Source of the DNA: Clostridia bacterium
GTDB taxonomy: Bacteria > Bacillota > Clostridia > Christensenellales > Borkfalkiaceae
DNA: 58,321 bases
NCBI GenBank assembly: GCA_900767885.1
Contig: CAAGAU010000020.1
Coordinates: forward strand, 1 to 58,321
Direction of reading: 5' to 3'
Shown here: piece after piece, positions 7,140-14,248 of the stretch
Layout: each line of letters opens with the position of its first letter
Position numbering within the stretch: the first letter of the stretch is position 1
Notes under the pieces: model-generated
Seen by the model: only the letters and a program-made list of their open reading frames with translations
Databases searched by the model: none
Told to the model about the DNA's origin: nothing
Program-made: the position numbers and the translations under genes

Positions 7140-7899
7140 GTATCTGGCAGATCAACTTAAAAATCAGAGTTTGACGTTCGCGATTTTCGCATGCGGCGCG
7201 TTGGCCGGATTCGTTATATTTTTCGCGGTGTACTTTGCGGTATCTCACGCCAAAGCAAAGCCGATAAAGCCTTTGGAAGAGTTAAATATCGACGATATAA
7301 TCGACGACGCCGTAATAAAATTCGTTTCGGCGCGCACGGGTAACGATTTTAAACTTAAAATGAGCTTGCTTGCGGAAACGGCGGCTTGTTCCGCCGAAGA
7401 AATCTTCACGCGGTATTTCGGCGAGGATTATAAGGGTTACGAGGTGTTGCCCGAGGGCGGTTACGTTAAAAACGGATTTAAAATACCGCTTGTGTTCACC
7501 GCTTACGAGGTTATTGTCTTTACCGAGCGGCTCGCCGACGATTTGCAGTCCACGTTTGAAAATCTGCTCGATAAATTCGGCGTTAAAATAGCGTATCCGT
7601 TTGCGAGAAAATATCTCGGTTCCTCCGCCAAAAATCCTAAAGACCTGCGTATTGCCGACGTTTTTGCGGCGATATATCGTAGTTCCGACGAAGAACCGGA
7701 AGAAAAGAAGGCGGGCGTAATTAAAAAGTTTTTTGCCGCCAAAGTCGGTGGCGTGGCTATGAGTCTTGCCGCGAAATATGCCGATAAGGCGTTTATCGAG
7801 GCACTCGATAAAGTTTTACATTCGGTAGGGCTGCTTTGTTCGCGCTCTTTGTGCAGCGCGGAAAATAAAGCCGAATTGCCCGAGGAGGTCGCCGTATGA
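7126..7899 (+). CDS. Unrecognised membrane-anchored protein A
   Basis: I do not recognise this 257-residue protein. It has one N-terminal membrane segment at about residues 17-40 (FAIFACGALAGFVIFFAVYF), preceded by a short hydrophilic stretch, and then a mostly helical domain. The start overlaps the MATE gene by 14 bp behind a GAGGAAA ribosome site. The stop overlaps the next gene in an ATGA junction. The tight coupling suggests it works with protein B, which has the same layout. It could be an accessory of the two transporters or an independent membrane-associated pair. No catalytic motif is visible. Confidence 0.6.
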   Translation: MEFLEYLADQLKNQSLTFAIFACGALAGFVIFFAVYFAVSHAKAKPIKPLEELNIDDIIDDAVIKFVSARTGNDFKLKMSLLAETAACSAEEIFTRYFGEDYKGYEVLPEGGYVKNGFKIPLVFTAYEVIVFTERLADDLQSTFENLLDKFGVKIAYPFARKYLGSSAKNPKDLRIADVFAAIYRSSDEEPEEKKAGVIKKFFAAKVGGVAMSLAAKYADKAFIEALDKVLHSVGLLCSRSLCSAENKAELPEEVAV

Positions 7900-8609
7900 A
7901 GATTTTATTGCAGATAGCGGCGGCTGCGTGCGGAATATTTCTCGGAGTTATGCTGGGCGCGGCGATTACCGTCGCCCGAATCAGGCGGCGTATAAACAAA
8001 AAAACCTGCGCTCTGCCGGAAAACATAACCGAACAGGAAAAGAAGGCTCTTGCGGCGGTAACTACGGAGGCAAAAAAGGCGTATAAAAAAACGCAGAAAG
8101 GCAGGTTTATCTCGTCCGTATTTAAAATAAAACGAAAAAAACGCGACGACGGAGTAAAACTCGATTATTTTACGCTTATAAAAAGGACGGCCGAAATTTT
8201 TAATCCCGAAAGCGAATCGCCGTGGCTTGAAGTGAGCGAGCGCGAGCTTTTCGATTTTATTCGTTCCGCGGCGGAATCCATAAGACAGGTTCTCGACGCA
8301 ACGGGCTTGCCTTTTTTAAAAAGATTGTCGCTCGCCTCGGCTACCGACGCCGCGCTCTTTGCAAAAAGGACGCTTGGGCAAAGCGTAGTCAAAACCGCGC
8401 GGCGGACTTTTGCTGCCGCCATCTCTATAGTAAACGTAATAAATCCGTTTTTCTGGATAAGACGAAGCGTTTCGGCATTCGTCGTGTTCGGAATTTGCGA
8501 CGAGGCGGTGTATGCGTCGATTGAAATAACCGCATATAAATTTGCCGAACTGTATAAAAATTCGTCCGACCACGCCGGAAACAGTCATAAAACGTACGAA
8601 TCAGCTTGA
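7896..8609 (+). CDS. Unrecognised membrane-anchored protein B
   Basis: I do not recognise this 237-residue protein. It has one N-terminal membrane segment (about residues 5-27), then a strongly basic linker (RIRRRINKK, and KIKRKKR near residue 75) and a helical domain. A second hydrophobic stretch lies at about residues 165-200 (AAAISIVNVINPFFWIRRSV onward). It overlaps protein A by ATGA behind a strong GAGGAGG site and shares its single-anchor layout, so the two are a likely complex. A terminator follows eight bases after the stop. Confidence 0.6.
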   Translation: MKILLQIAAAACGIFLGVMLGAAITVARIRRRINKKTCALPENITEQEKKALAAVTTEAKKAYKKTQKGRFISSVFKIKRKKRDDGVKLDYFTLIKRTAEIFNPESESPWLEVSERELFDFIRSAAESIRQVLDATGLPFLKRLSLASATDAALFAKRTLGQSVVKTARRTFAAAISIVNVINPFFWIRRSVSAFVVFGICDEAVYASIEITAYKFAELYKNSSDHAGNSHKTYESA

Positions 8610-8616
8610 TTCCCGG

Positions 8617-8653
8617 CCCGAATATGCGAAAAAACTGCATATTCGGGTTTTCT
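8617..8653 (+). terminator. Intrinsic terminator ending the exporter-MATE-A-B operon
   Basis: CCCGAATATGC (8617-8627) pairs perfectly with GCATATTCGGG (8637-8647) around a nine-base A-rich loop and is followed by TTTTCT. Confidence 0.85.
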
Positions 8654-8718
8654 ATATTTTGTGCGCAAAATTTATGCAAAATACTATATATTGTGTTTTT
8701 TTAAAATTTATTTTAATT

Positions 8719-8768
8719 TTGTTGCATCTGCAACATACATTTTGAATTGAAATGTGCTATACTATACG
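8719..8768 (+). promoter_or_regulatory. nrdD promoter with overlapping palindromic operator
   Basis: An extended -10 (TGCTATACT, core 8758-8763) precedes nrdD. The -35 position (about 8735-8740) is poor and overlaps the end of the palindrome TTGTTGCATCTGCAACAT (8719-8736), whose arms TGTTGCA/TGCAACA are perfect. The outer bases fit the Rex redox-repressor pattern TTGTT...AACA(A/T), but the inner bases do not match well, and it is not an NrdR box. A repressor or activator binding here would control access of RNA polymerase. Confidence 0.5.
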
Positions 8769-8797
8769 TACACGCATGAAAAGGAGAGGTTGACGAA

Positions 8798-10972
8798 ATG
8801 AAGATTATTAAAAGAAGCGGGGCGGAAGTAGCGTTTGACGAGAGTAAAATAGTCGCGGCGGTGGGGAAAGCCAATGCTTCCGTAGAAGAAAGTAAAAGAT
8901 TGACGAGGGAACAGATAGAGACTATCGGCAGAAACGTTACGAAACAAGCCGAAAGATCTCCCCGCGCGCTCAACGTAGAGGAAATCCAGGACCTCGTAGA
9001 GGACGAAATCATGGACCTCAAAAAGTTCGACGTGGCGCGTAAGTATATTACTTATCGTTATACCCGTCAGCTCGTAAGAAAGTCCAACACGACCGACGAT
9101 CAGATTCTGAGTCTTATCGAGTGCAACAACGAGGAAGTAAAACAGGAAAATTCCAACAAAAATCCCACGGTGAACAGCGTTCAGCGCGATTATATGGCGG
9201 GCGAAGTCAGTAAAGACATAACCAAACGTATTTTGTTGCCGCAGGATATAGTCGAAGCGCACGAGCAGGGTCTTATTCACTTCCACGACGCGGACTATTT
9301 TGCACAGCACATGCACAACTGCGACCTCGTGAACTTAGAGGACATGTTGCAGAACGGTACGGTTATAAGCGGAACGTTTATAGAAAAGCCGCATAGTTTT
9401 TCCACGGCTTGCAACATCGCCACGCAGATTATAGCGCAGGTTGCTTCCAATCAGTACGGCGGACAATCTATTTCGCTTACGCACCTTGCTCCGTTCGTGG
9501 ATATAAGCAGACAAAAGATTCGTCGCGAGGTAGTCGAAGAACTCTCCGAGGCGGGCGTGAGCGATCCCGCGCTTATAGACGAAATTGCCGAAAAAAGATT
9601 GAGAAAGGAAATTAAACGCGGTATTCAGACCATTCAGTATCAGGTGGTTACGTTGCTTACGACTAACGGTCAGGCTCCGTTTATAACCGTGTTTATGTAT
9701 CTTAACGAGGCGCGTAACGAGCAGGAGAAAAAGGACCTTGCCGTTATTATCGAGGAAACGTTGCTCCAACGTATTCAGGGCGTTAAAAACGAGGCAGGCG
9801 TATGGATAACCCCCGCATTCCCCAAACTAATTTACGTTCTCGAACCCGATAATATCACCGAGGAAAGTCCTTACTGGTATCTTACCGAACTGGCCGCGAA
9901 ATGTACCGCCAAACGAATGGTTCCCGACTATATATCCGAAAAGAAGATGCTCGAATATAAGGTGGACAAAAACGGCGAGGGGCATTGCTATACCTGTATG
10001 GGTTGCAGAAGTTTCCTTACTCCCTACGTGGACGAGAACGGCAAGCCCAAATATTACGGAAGATTCAATCAGGGCGTAGTTACCATAAACCTCGTTGACG
10101 TCGCGCTTTCTTCGGGCGGCGATAAGGATAAGTTCTGGAAGATTTTCGACGAAAGGCTCGACCTTTGCTACCGCGCTTTGATGCTCCGCCATCAACGCCT
10201 TAAAGGCACGTTGTCCGACGCCGCGCCCATACTCTGGCAGTACGGCGCGCTTGCAAGACTTAAAAAAGGCGAAACCATAGATAAATTGCTATACGGCGGT
10301 TATTCCACCATTTCGCTCGGCTATGCGGGACTTTACGAGTGCGTTAAGTACATGACGGGCGAATCTCACACTTCGCCTTCCGCCAAACCCTTCGCGCTTG
10401 CGGTAATGCAGCACATGAACGACAAGTGCAAGGAATGGAAGCAAAAGGAGAATATCGACTTTTCGCTTTACGGTACGCCGCTCGAAAGCACTACTTATAA
10501 ATTTGCCAAATGCCTGCAAAAGCGTTTCGGCGTGATAAAGGGCGTTACCGACAGGAACTATATAACCAACAGTTATCACGTACACGTAACCGAGAAGATA
10601 GACGCGTTTACCAAACTTAAATTCGAGAGCGAGTTCCAGCAACTTTCTCCCGGCGGCGCGATAAGTTACGTCGAAGTGCCTAACATGCAGAACAATATTC
10701 CCGCCGTGCTTGAAATAATGAAGTACATTTACGATAATATAATGTACGCCGAACTCAACACCAAGAGCGACTATTGTCAGGTCTGCGGTTACGACGGCGA
10801 AATTCAGATAAAGACCGACGACGACGGCAAACTCGTATGGGAATGCCCCAACTGCCATAACCGCGATCAATCCAAAATGAACGTGGCACGCCGCACCTGC
10901 GGGTATATCGGCACGCAATACTGGAATCAGGGCAGAACGCAGGAAATAAAAGAAAGGGTGTTGCATCTGTAA
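8798..10972 (+). CDS. nrdD: Anaerobic ribonucleoside-triphosphate reductase
   Basis: This 724-residue class III reductase makes deoxyribonucleotides from ribonucleoside triphosphates without oxygen, using a glycyl radical. An ATP-cone regulatory domain occupies about residues 1-95 and starts MKIIKRSGAEVAFDESKI. The catalytic region contains CYTCMGCRSFL. The C-terminus has a zinc site, C660, C663, C683 and C686 (CQVC and CPNC), and the radical glycine G702 in RTCGYIG. An AGGAGAGG ribosome site precedes the ATG. The nrdG start overlaps its stop as TAATG. Length and domain order are normal. Confidence 0.97.
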   Translation: MKIIKRSGAEVAFDESKIVAAVGKANASVEESKRLTREQIETIGRNVTKQAERSPRALNVEEIQDLVEDEIMDLKKFDVARKYITYRYTRQLVRKSNTTDDQILSLIECNNEEVKQENSNKNPTVNSVQRDYMAGEVSKDITKRILLPQDIVEAHEQGLIHFHDADYFAQHMHNCDLVNLEDMLQNGTVISGTFIEKPHSFSTACNIATQIIAQVASNQYGGQSISLTHLAPFVDISRQKIRREVVEELSEAGVSDPALIDEIAEKRLRKEIKRGIQTIQYQVVTLLTTNGQAPFITVFMYLNEARNEQEKKDLAVIIEETLLQRIQGVKNEAGVWITPAFPKLIYVLEPDNITEESPYWYLTELAAKCTAKRMVPDYISEKKMLEYKVDKNGEGHCYTCMGCRSFLTPYVDENGKPKYYGRFNQGVVTINLVDVALSSGGDKDKFWKIFDERLDLCYRALMLRHQRLKGTLSDAAPILWQYGALARLKKGETIDKLLYGGYSTISLGYAGLYECVKYMTGESHTSPSAKPFALAVMQHMNDKCKEWKQKENIDFSLYGTPLESTTYKFAKCLQKRFGVIKGVTDRNYITNSYHVHVTEKIDAFTKLKFESEFQQLSPGGAISYVEVPNMQNNIPAVLEIMKYIYDNIMYAELNTKSDYCQVCGYDGEIQIKTDDDGKLVWECPNCHNRDQSKMNVARRTCGYIGTQYWNQGRTQEIKERVLHL

Positions 10973-11496
10973 TGAACTACGGCGAAATCAAATATTGCGA
11001 TATAGCCAACGGAACGGGAGTAAGAACTTCCGTTTTCGTTTCGGGGTGCAGAAACCACTGCGAAGACTGCTTTAATCGCGCTACCTGGGACTTTAACTTT
11101 GGTAAACCGTTTACCGCGGAAGTCGAAAACGAGGTGTTGGACAGTCTTAAACATTCCTATATATGCGGCTTGACCGTGCTTGGCGGCGAGCCGTTCGAGG
11201 TCGAAAACCAAGCGGGCGTACTTGCGCTTATAAAGCGCGCGAAAGAAGAATTTCCCAAAAAAACCGTGTGGATATACTCGGGTTTTACTTACGAAGAACT
11301 TTTAAGCGGTTCGCGCGCCGCCACCCCGACCGCAAGAGAAATATTGTCCCTTTGCGATATTTTAGTGGACGGCAGGTTTAAAAAGGAACTTAAAAACATC
11401 TCGCTTAAATTCCGCGGCTCGGAAAATCAACGCATAATCGACCTTAAAAAAACCGCCGCGTGCGGAAAGGTCGTTTTGGCGGAAGAATATTATTGA
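10972..11496 (+). CDS. nrdG: Anaerobic ribonucleotide reductase activating protein (radical SAM)
   Basis: This 174-residue radical-SAM activase generates the glycyl radical on G702 of NrdD. The CxxxCxxC cluster ligands are C26, C30 and C33 (GCRNHCEDCFN), followed by the LGGEPFE motif. It overlaps the nrdD stop by one base, so the two subunits are coupled. Size and motifs are normal for NrdG. Confidence 0.96.
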   Translation: MNYGEIKYCDIANGTGVRTSVFVSGCRNHCEDCFNRATWDFNFGKPFTAEVENEVLDSLKHSYICGLTVLGGEPFEVENQAGVLALIKRAKEEFPKKTVWIYSGFTYEELLSGSRAATPTAREILSLCDILVDGRFKKELKNISLKFRGSENQRIIDLKKTAACGKVVLAEEYY

Positions 11497-11509
11497 CGGA
11501 CTGAAAGTT

Positions 11510-11947
11510 ATGAAAGTAAGAATTAAAAAATTAAACGAAAGAGCGGTTATTCCGACTTACGGCAGCGCGGGCAGCGCGGGCGGCGACTTATACAGCGCGG
11601 AAGAAAACGATATTACCGTAGCCCCGGGGCAAACGGCTTTTATAGGCACGGGACTCGCGGTGGAGATTCCCCAAGGTCTGGTAGGGTTGGTTTACGCGAG
11701 GAGCGGTCTTGCCTGCAAAAAGGGGCTTGCACCCGCAAACAAAGTCGGCGTTATAGACAGCGATTATCGCGGCGAAATAAAAGTCGCGCTTTATAACCAC
11801 GGCAAAGAATCTCAGACGGTCGCCAAGGGCGAAAGAATAGCGCAACTCGTTATCGCTCCCTTTGTTTTTGCCGAGTACGAGGAAACCGACGATTTGTCGG
11901 ATACCGTTCGCGGCGAGGGCGGTTTCGGCTCGACGGGCAGGAAATAA
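11510..11947 (+). CDS. dut: Deoxyuridine 5'-triphosphate nucleotidohydrolase (dUTPase)
   Basis: This 145-residue homotrimer-type dUTPase hydrolyses dUTP to dUMP and pyrophosphate, keeping uracil out of DNA and supplying dTMP synthesis. All five motifs are present in order: AGGDLYSA, YARSGLA, GVIDSDYRGEIKV, GERIAQLVI and the C-terminal RGEGGFGSTG. The first motif has G in place of the usual Y/F after AG. It lies 13 bp after nrdG, so the operon couples dNTP production with dUTP clean-up. A terminator follows the stop. Confidence 0.96.
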   Translation: MKVRIKKLNERAVIPTYGSAGSAGGDLYSAEENDITVAPGQTAFIGTGLAVEIPQGLVGLVYARSGLACKKGLAPANKVGVIDSDYRGEIKVALYNHGKESQTVAKGERIAQLVIAPFVFAEYEETDDLSDTVRGEGGFGSTGRK

Positions 11948-11960
11948 TCAAAAATCGTTA

Positions 11961-11996
11961 AATCCGCGCAAAATCTTCGCGGATTTTTTAATTTTC
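11961..11996 (+). terminator. Intrinsic terminator of the nrdD-nrdG-dut operon
   Basis: AATCCGCG (11961-11968) pairs with CGCGGATT (11978-11985) around CAAAATCTT, followed by a T-rich tail (TTTTAATTTT). Confidence 0.85.
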
Positions 11997-12019
11997 TCGC
12001 AAAATCGCGGCTTAATAAA

Positions 12020-12048
12020 TTGACAAATATCAACTAAAAGTATAAAAT
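12020..12048 (+). promoter_or_regulatory. Promoter of the single-pass surface protein
   Basis: TTGACA at 12020-12025 and TAAAAT at 12043-12048 are spaced by 17 bp. The start of transcription should be near 12055, giving a leader of about 50 nt with a GGAG site before the ATG at 12107. Confidence 0.6.
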
Positions 12049-12106
12049 AGATACAAGGTGCAAAATTTACGTCGCCTTTTGTAGTACGTTTTTACGGAGC
12101 AATTGT

Positions 12107-13774
12107 ATGAAGAGCAAAAAGAGATTACTTATTATATCCGTTATCGTTGCGATCGCAACGGTTTTAGCGGCGTTTTCGGGAATATCGGCATTCGCCGCTC
12201 CCACAGAGTACGTGGCTAAATCGGGTGATATTTACGAGAGGGCGGCTGTCGACGTCCCCGTGGATTACGTGGTGGATAAAAACACCGGCAAAGCAGTCGC
12301 TTCTTCGGATATTACCGAAGTAAAGGTAACGAGCGAAGACGGATCCGTTGCTTACGAGTCCGGCGTTAAAGACGCAAACGGCAAAGGCTACGTTTATGTT
12401 TCGGGCAAAATCAAGTATTTTTACAGCGAAAATCTCGATAACGGCACGACCGAAGACGAAAAAGTAAATAAGTTTAAAGTTACCGTTACCGTTAAAAACG
12501 GCGAAGAAACCCCGTCGTTTACCGTAACCGTTACGGTTGTCGGCAAGGATAAGGCAGCGGAAGACGGCGCGCTTAAATATAACGATAAAGCGACGATAGA
12601 TTCCGCCGTAAGCGATAAGAACGCGGACGATTCCGATAAAGAAGATAAGTTTTTCACTACTTCGGGTTCGGGTACGAGTGTAAGACTTACCGTTAATTAC
12701 GACAGATTCAGACAAACTTTCACGAGCAAATACGTTGACGAAAGCGCGCTTAAATACACGGTTTATTATCAGTCGCCGAGATCCACCGATTTCTCCTCGA
12801 CTTCCGAAAAGACCGGCGCGTTATCCGACGTAACCCTTTCGGACGAAGGCGTTTACAGAGTTTACGTTCTCGTTTCCGACGGTAACGGCAACGCGATTTC
12901 CGTTAAGGATCTCGATGAAAGAGCCGACGGTTTTTACGCAAGCGAAGAATCGACCGCGGAACTCGTCGTTCCCATATTCAACTATAATTATATAAAGGCG
13001 GGCGAAGATAAAGCCGTAAGCGTTGTGGCTAACGCTATTTCGGCAAAGAACGCTATCGGCAGGGTAAACCAGCGTTATCAGGCGGTTTCGTTTGAAGTAA
13101 AGAACGCCGCTTATCAAAAATTTACTATTAAATATCGTGCCAATGCCGATTCCGAGTGGAAAAACGCCGAAAAAGGCAAAGAGGCTAACTTTACCGAAAG
13201 TTCGTTCACCGCGAGCCAGATTTATTTCACTCCGCTCGTAAAAGGTCAGTTTAAGGTTGAGGCAAAGGTAAAAGGCAATACCGACGACCTTGAAACCAAG
13301 GTAACCGAAAGCGCGGTAATTACCGTAAGCGAAAAGGTCGAAGAACTTAAACTCGTAGACGAAAAAGTTAAAAACTTCTTTAAAAACAACTGGCTTTCGG
13401 TATTGTTTTTAGGCATAGCGTTCTTGTGCCTTGTCGGCATAGTCGTTATCGCACTCTGGAAGCCGAGCGACGAGAATAAGACCAAGAAATCCGCCAAAGA
13501 GGAAGAAAAGGTCGAAGAAACCACCGTTGCCGCCGAAGAACCCGCTGAAATTACCGCCGACGAAGAGAAACCCGAGGCAGACAACGCGGAAAATGCGGCA
13601 GAAGCGAGCGAAGAAGAAAGCACAGAAACTGCTGAAGAAGCGGCTCAGACTGCCGAAACCGCCGAAGAAGGCGAGCAGGCGACCGAAAATGCCGAAACGC
13701 CCGTAACTACCGCCGAAACGACCGAAGAAACCAATCAATCGACCGAAAACGCAGAAAACGGCGACAATAACTGA
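12107..13774 (+). CDS. Single-pass surface protein with long acidic cytoplasmic tail
   Basis: I do not recognise a named family for this 555-residue protein. A Sec signal peptide (about residues 1-31, cleavage after SAFA) leads to an extracellular beta-rich, Ig-like region (about 32-420) with repeated DxVKVTSEDG-type strands. One membrane helix follows at about 427-449 (LSVLFLGIAFLCLVGIVVIA). The last 105 residues are a cytoplasmic low-complexity tail of Glu, Ala and Thr with very few bulky residues. This is a receptor-like or scaffold layout rather than a lipoprotein or sortase substrate. It has its own promoter and terminator, so it is a single-gene unit at the head of the surface block. 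The acidic tail is a candidate docking site for basic partners. Confidence 0.65.
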   Translation: MKSKKRLLIISVIVAIATVLAAFSGISAFAAPTEYVAKSGDIYERAAVDVPVDYVVDKNTGKAVASSDITEVKVTSEDGSVAYESGVKDANGKGYVYVSGKIKYFYSENLDNGTTEDEKVNKFKVTVTVKNGEETPSFTVTVTVVGKDKAAEDGALKYNDKATIDSAVSDKNADDSDKEDKFFTTSGSGTSVRLTVNYDRFRQTFTSKYVDESALKYTVYYQSPRSTDFSSTSEKTGALSDVTLSDEGVYRVYVLVSDGNGNAISVKDLDERADGFYASEESTAELVVPIFNYNYIKAGEDKAVSVVANAISAKNAIGRVNQRYQAVSFEVKNAAYQKFTIKYRANADSEWKNAEKGKEANFTESSFTASQIYFTPLVKGQFKVEAKVKGNTDDLETKVTESAVITVSEKVEELKLVDEKVKNFFKNNWLSVLFLGIAFLCLVGIVVIALWKPSDENKTKKSAKEEEKVEETTVAAEEPAEITADEEKPEADNAENAAEASEEESTETAEEAAQTAETAEEGEQATENAETPVTTAETTEETNQSTENAENGDNN

Positions 13775-13789
13775 AACTAAATAAAATTT

Positions 13790-13832
13790 AAGCCGCCCCA
13801 AGGTTAAGCCTTGCGGCGGCTTGTTATTTTTA
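13790..13832 (+). terminator. Intrinsic terminator with a long two-part stem
   Basis: AAGCCGCC (13790-13797) pairs with GGCGGCTT (13815-13822). An inner CAAGG/CCTTG stem closes on the loop TTAAG. A T-rich tail (GTTATTTTTA) follows. Confidence 0.8.
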
Positions 13833-13864
13833 GTTATTTTAAGGTGTGGCGATAAAAATTTATA

Positions 13865-13888
13865 CTGCGCGGCGCAGCCGTTTTTTTT
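13865..13888 (+). terminator. Second terminator-like hairpin
   Basis: CTGCG/CGCAG around CGG (13865-13877), then CCG and an eight-base T run (13881-13888). It is probably a backup terminator for the gene upstream. Confidence 0.5.
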
Positions 13889-14050
13889 GTCGTGGCGCGT
13901 TGCGTTTCGTCGGCTTTTCGGTTGCGGATTATCAACGATAATCAAATTTATAAAAATACATAAAAACCGCATAATTATTCATTTATTACGCTAAACCGAT
14001 AAATCGTAAAACGTAGTCTGAAAAAATATTTAAAATTTAGTTGAAAATAC
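13889..14050. other. AT-rich intergenic stretch, no gene
   Basis: No coding region, repeat or RNA family is recognised here. It separates the terminators of the single-pass protein from the promoter of the giant lipoprotein gene. Confidence 0.5.
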
Positions 14051-14079
14051 TTGACAAATTGCCGCCAATGCTATAGAAT
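14051..14079 (+). promoter_or_regulatory. Promoter of the giant LRR lipoprotein gene
   Basis: TTGACA at 14051-14056 and TAGAAT at 14074-14079 are spaced by 17 bp. The predicted start near 14086 gives an unusually long leader of about 160 nt. Confidence 0.65.
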
Positions 14080-14085
14080 ATTAAA

Positions 14086-14248
14086 CTATAAAAGAGTATA
14101 CGGTCAGGTCAGTTAATACAAAACCGTATGCAAGTGATATAAATTCTGCTAATAACGGGTATAAGTTTTACTTAAATGAGAAAGCCGTTATGGAATATGG
14201 GAAAAAGTGCATAAAATTCAGTCGTTGCACCGCTCCCGAGGAGGTTGT
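14086..14248 (+). promoter_or_regulatory. Structured 5' leader of the giant lipoprotein mRNA
   Basis: Four successive hairpins can form: ATACGGT/ACCGTAT (14098-14104/14123-14129), ATAACGG/CCGTTAT (14152-14158/14185-14191), GTGCA/TGCAC (14207-14211/14226-14230) and CTCC-CGA-GGAG (14233-14243). The last covers the Shine-Dalgarno GAGGAGG and could limit translation. I recognise no known riboswitch class. It is either a new cis-regulatory RNA or simple mRNA-stabilising structure. Confidence 0.45.
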
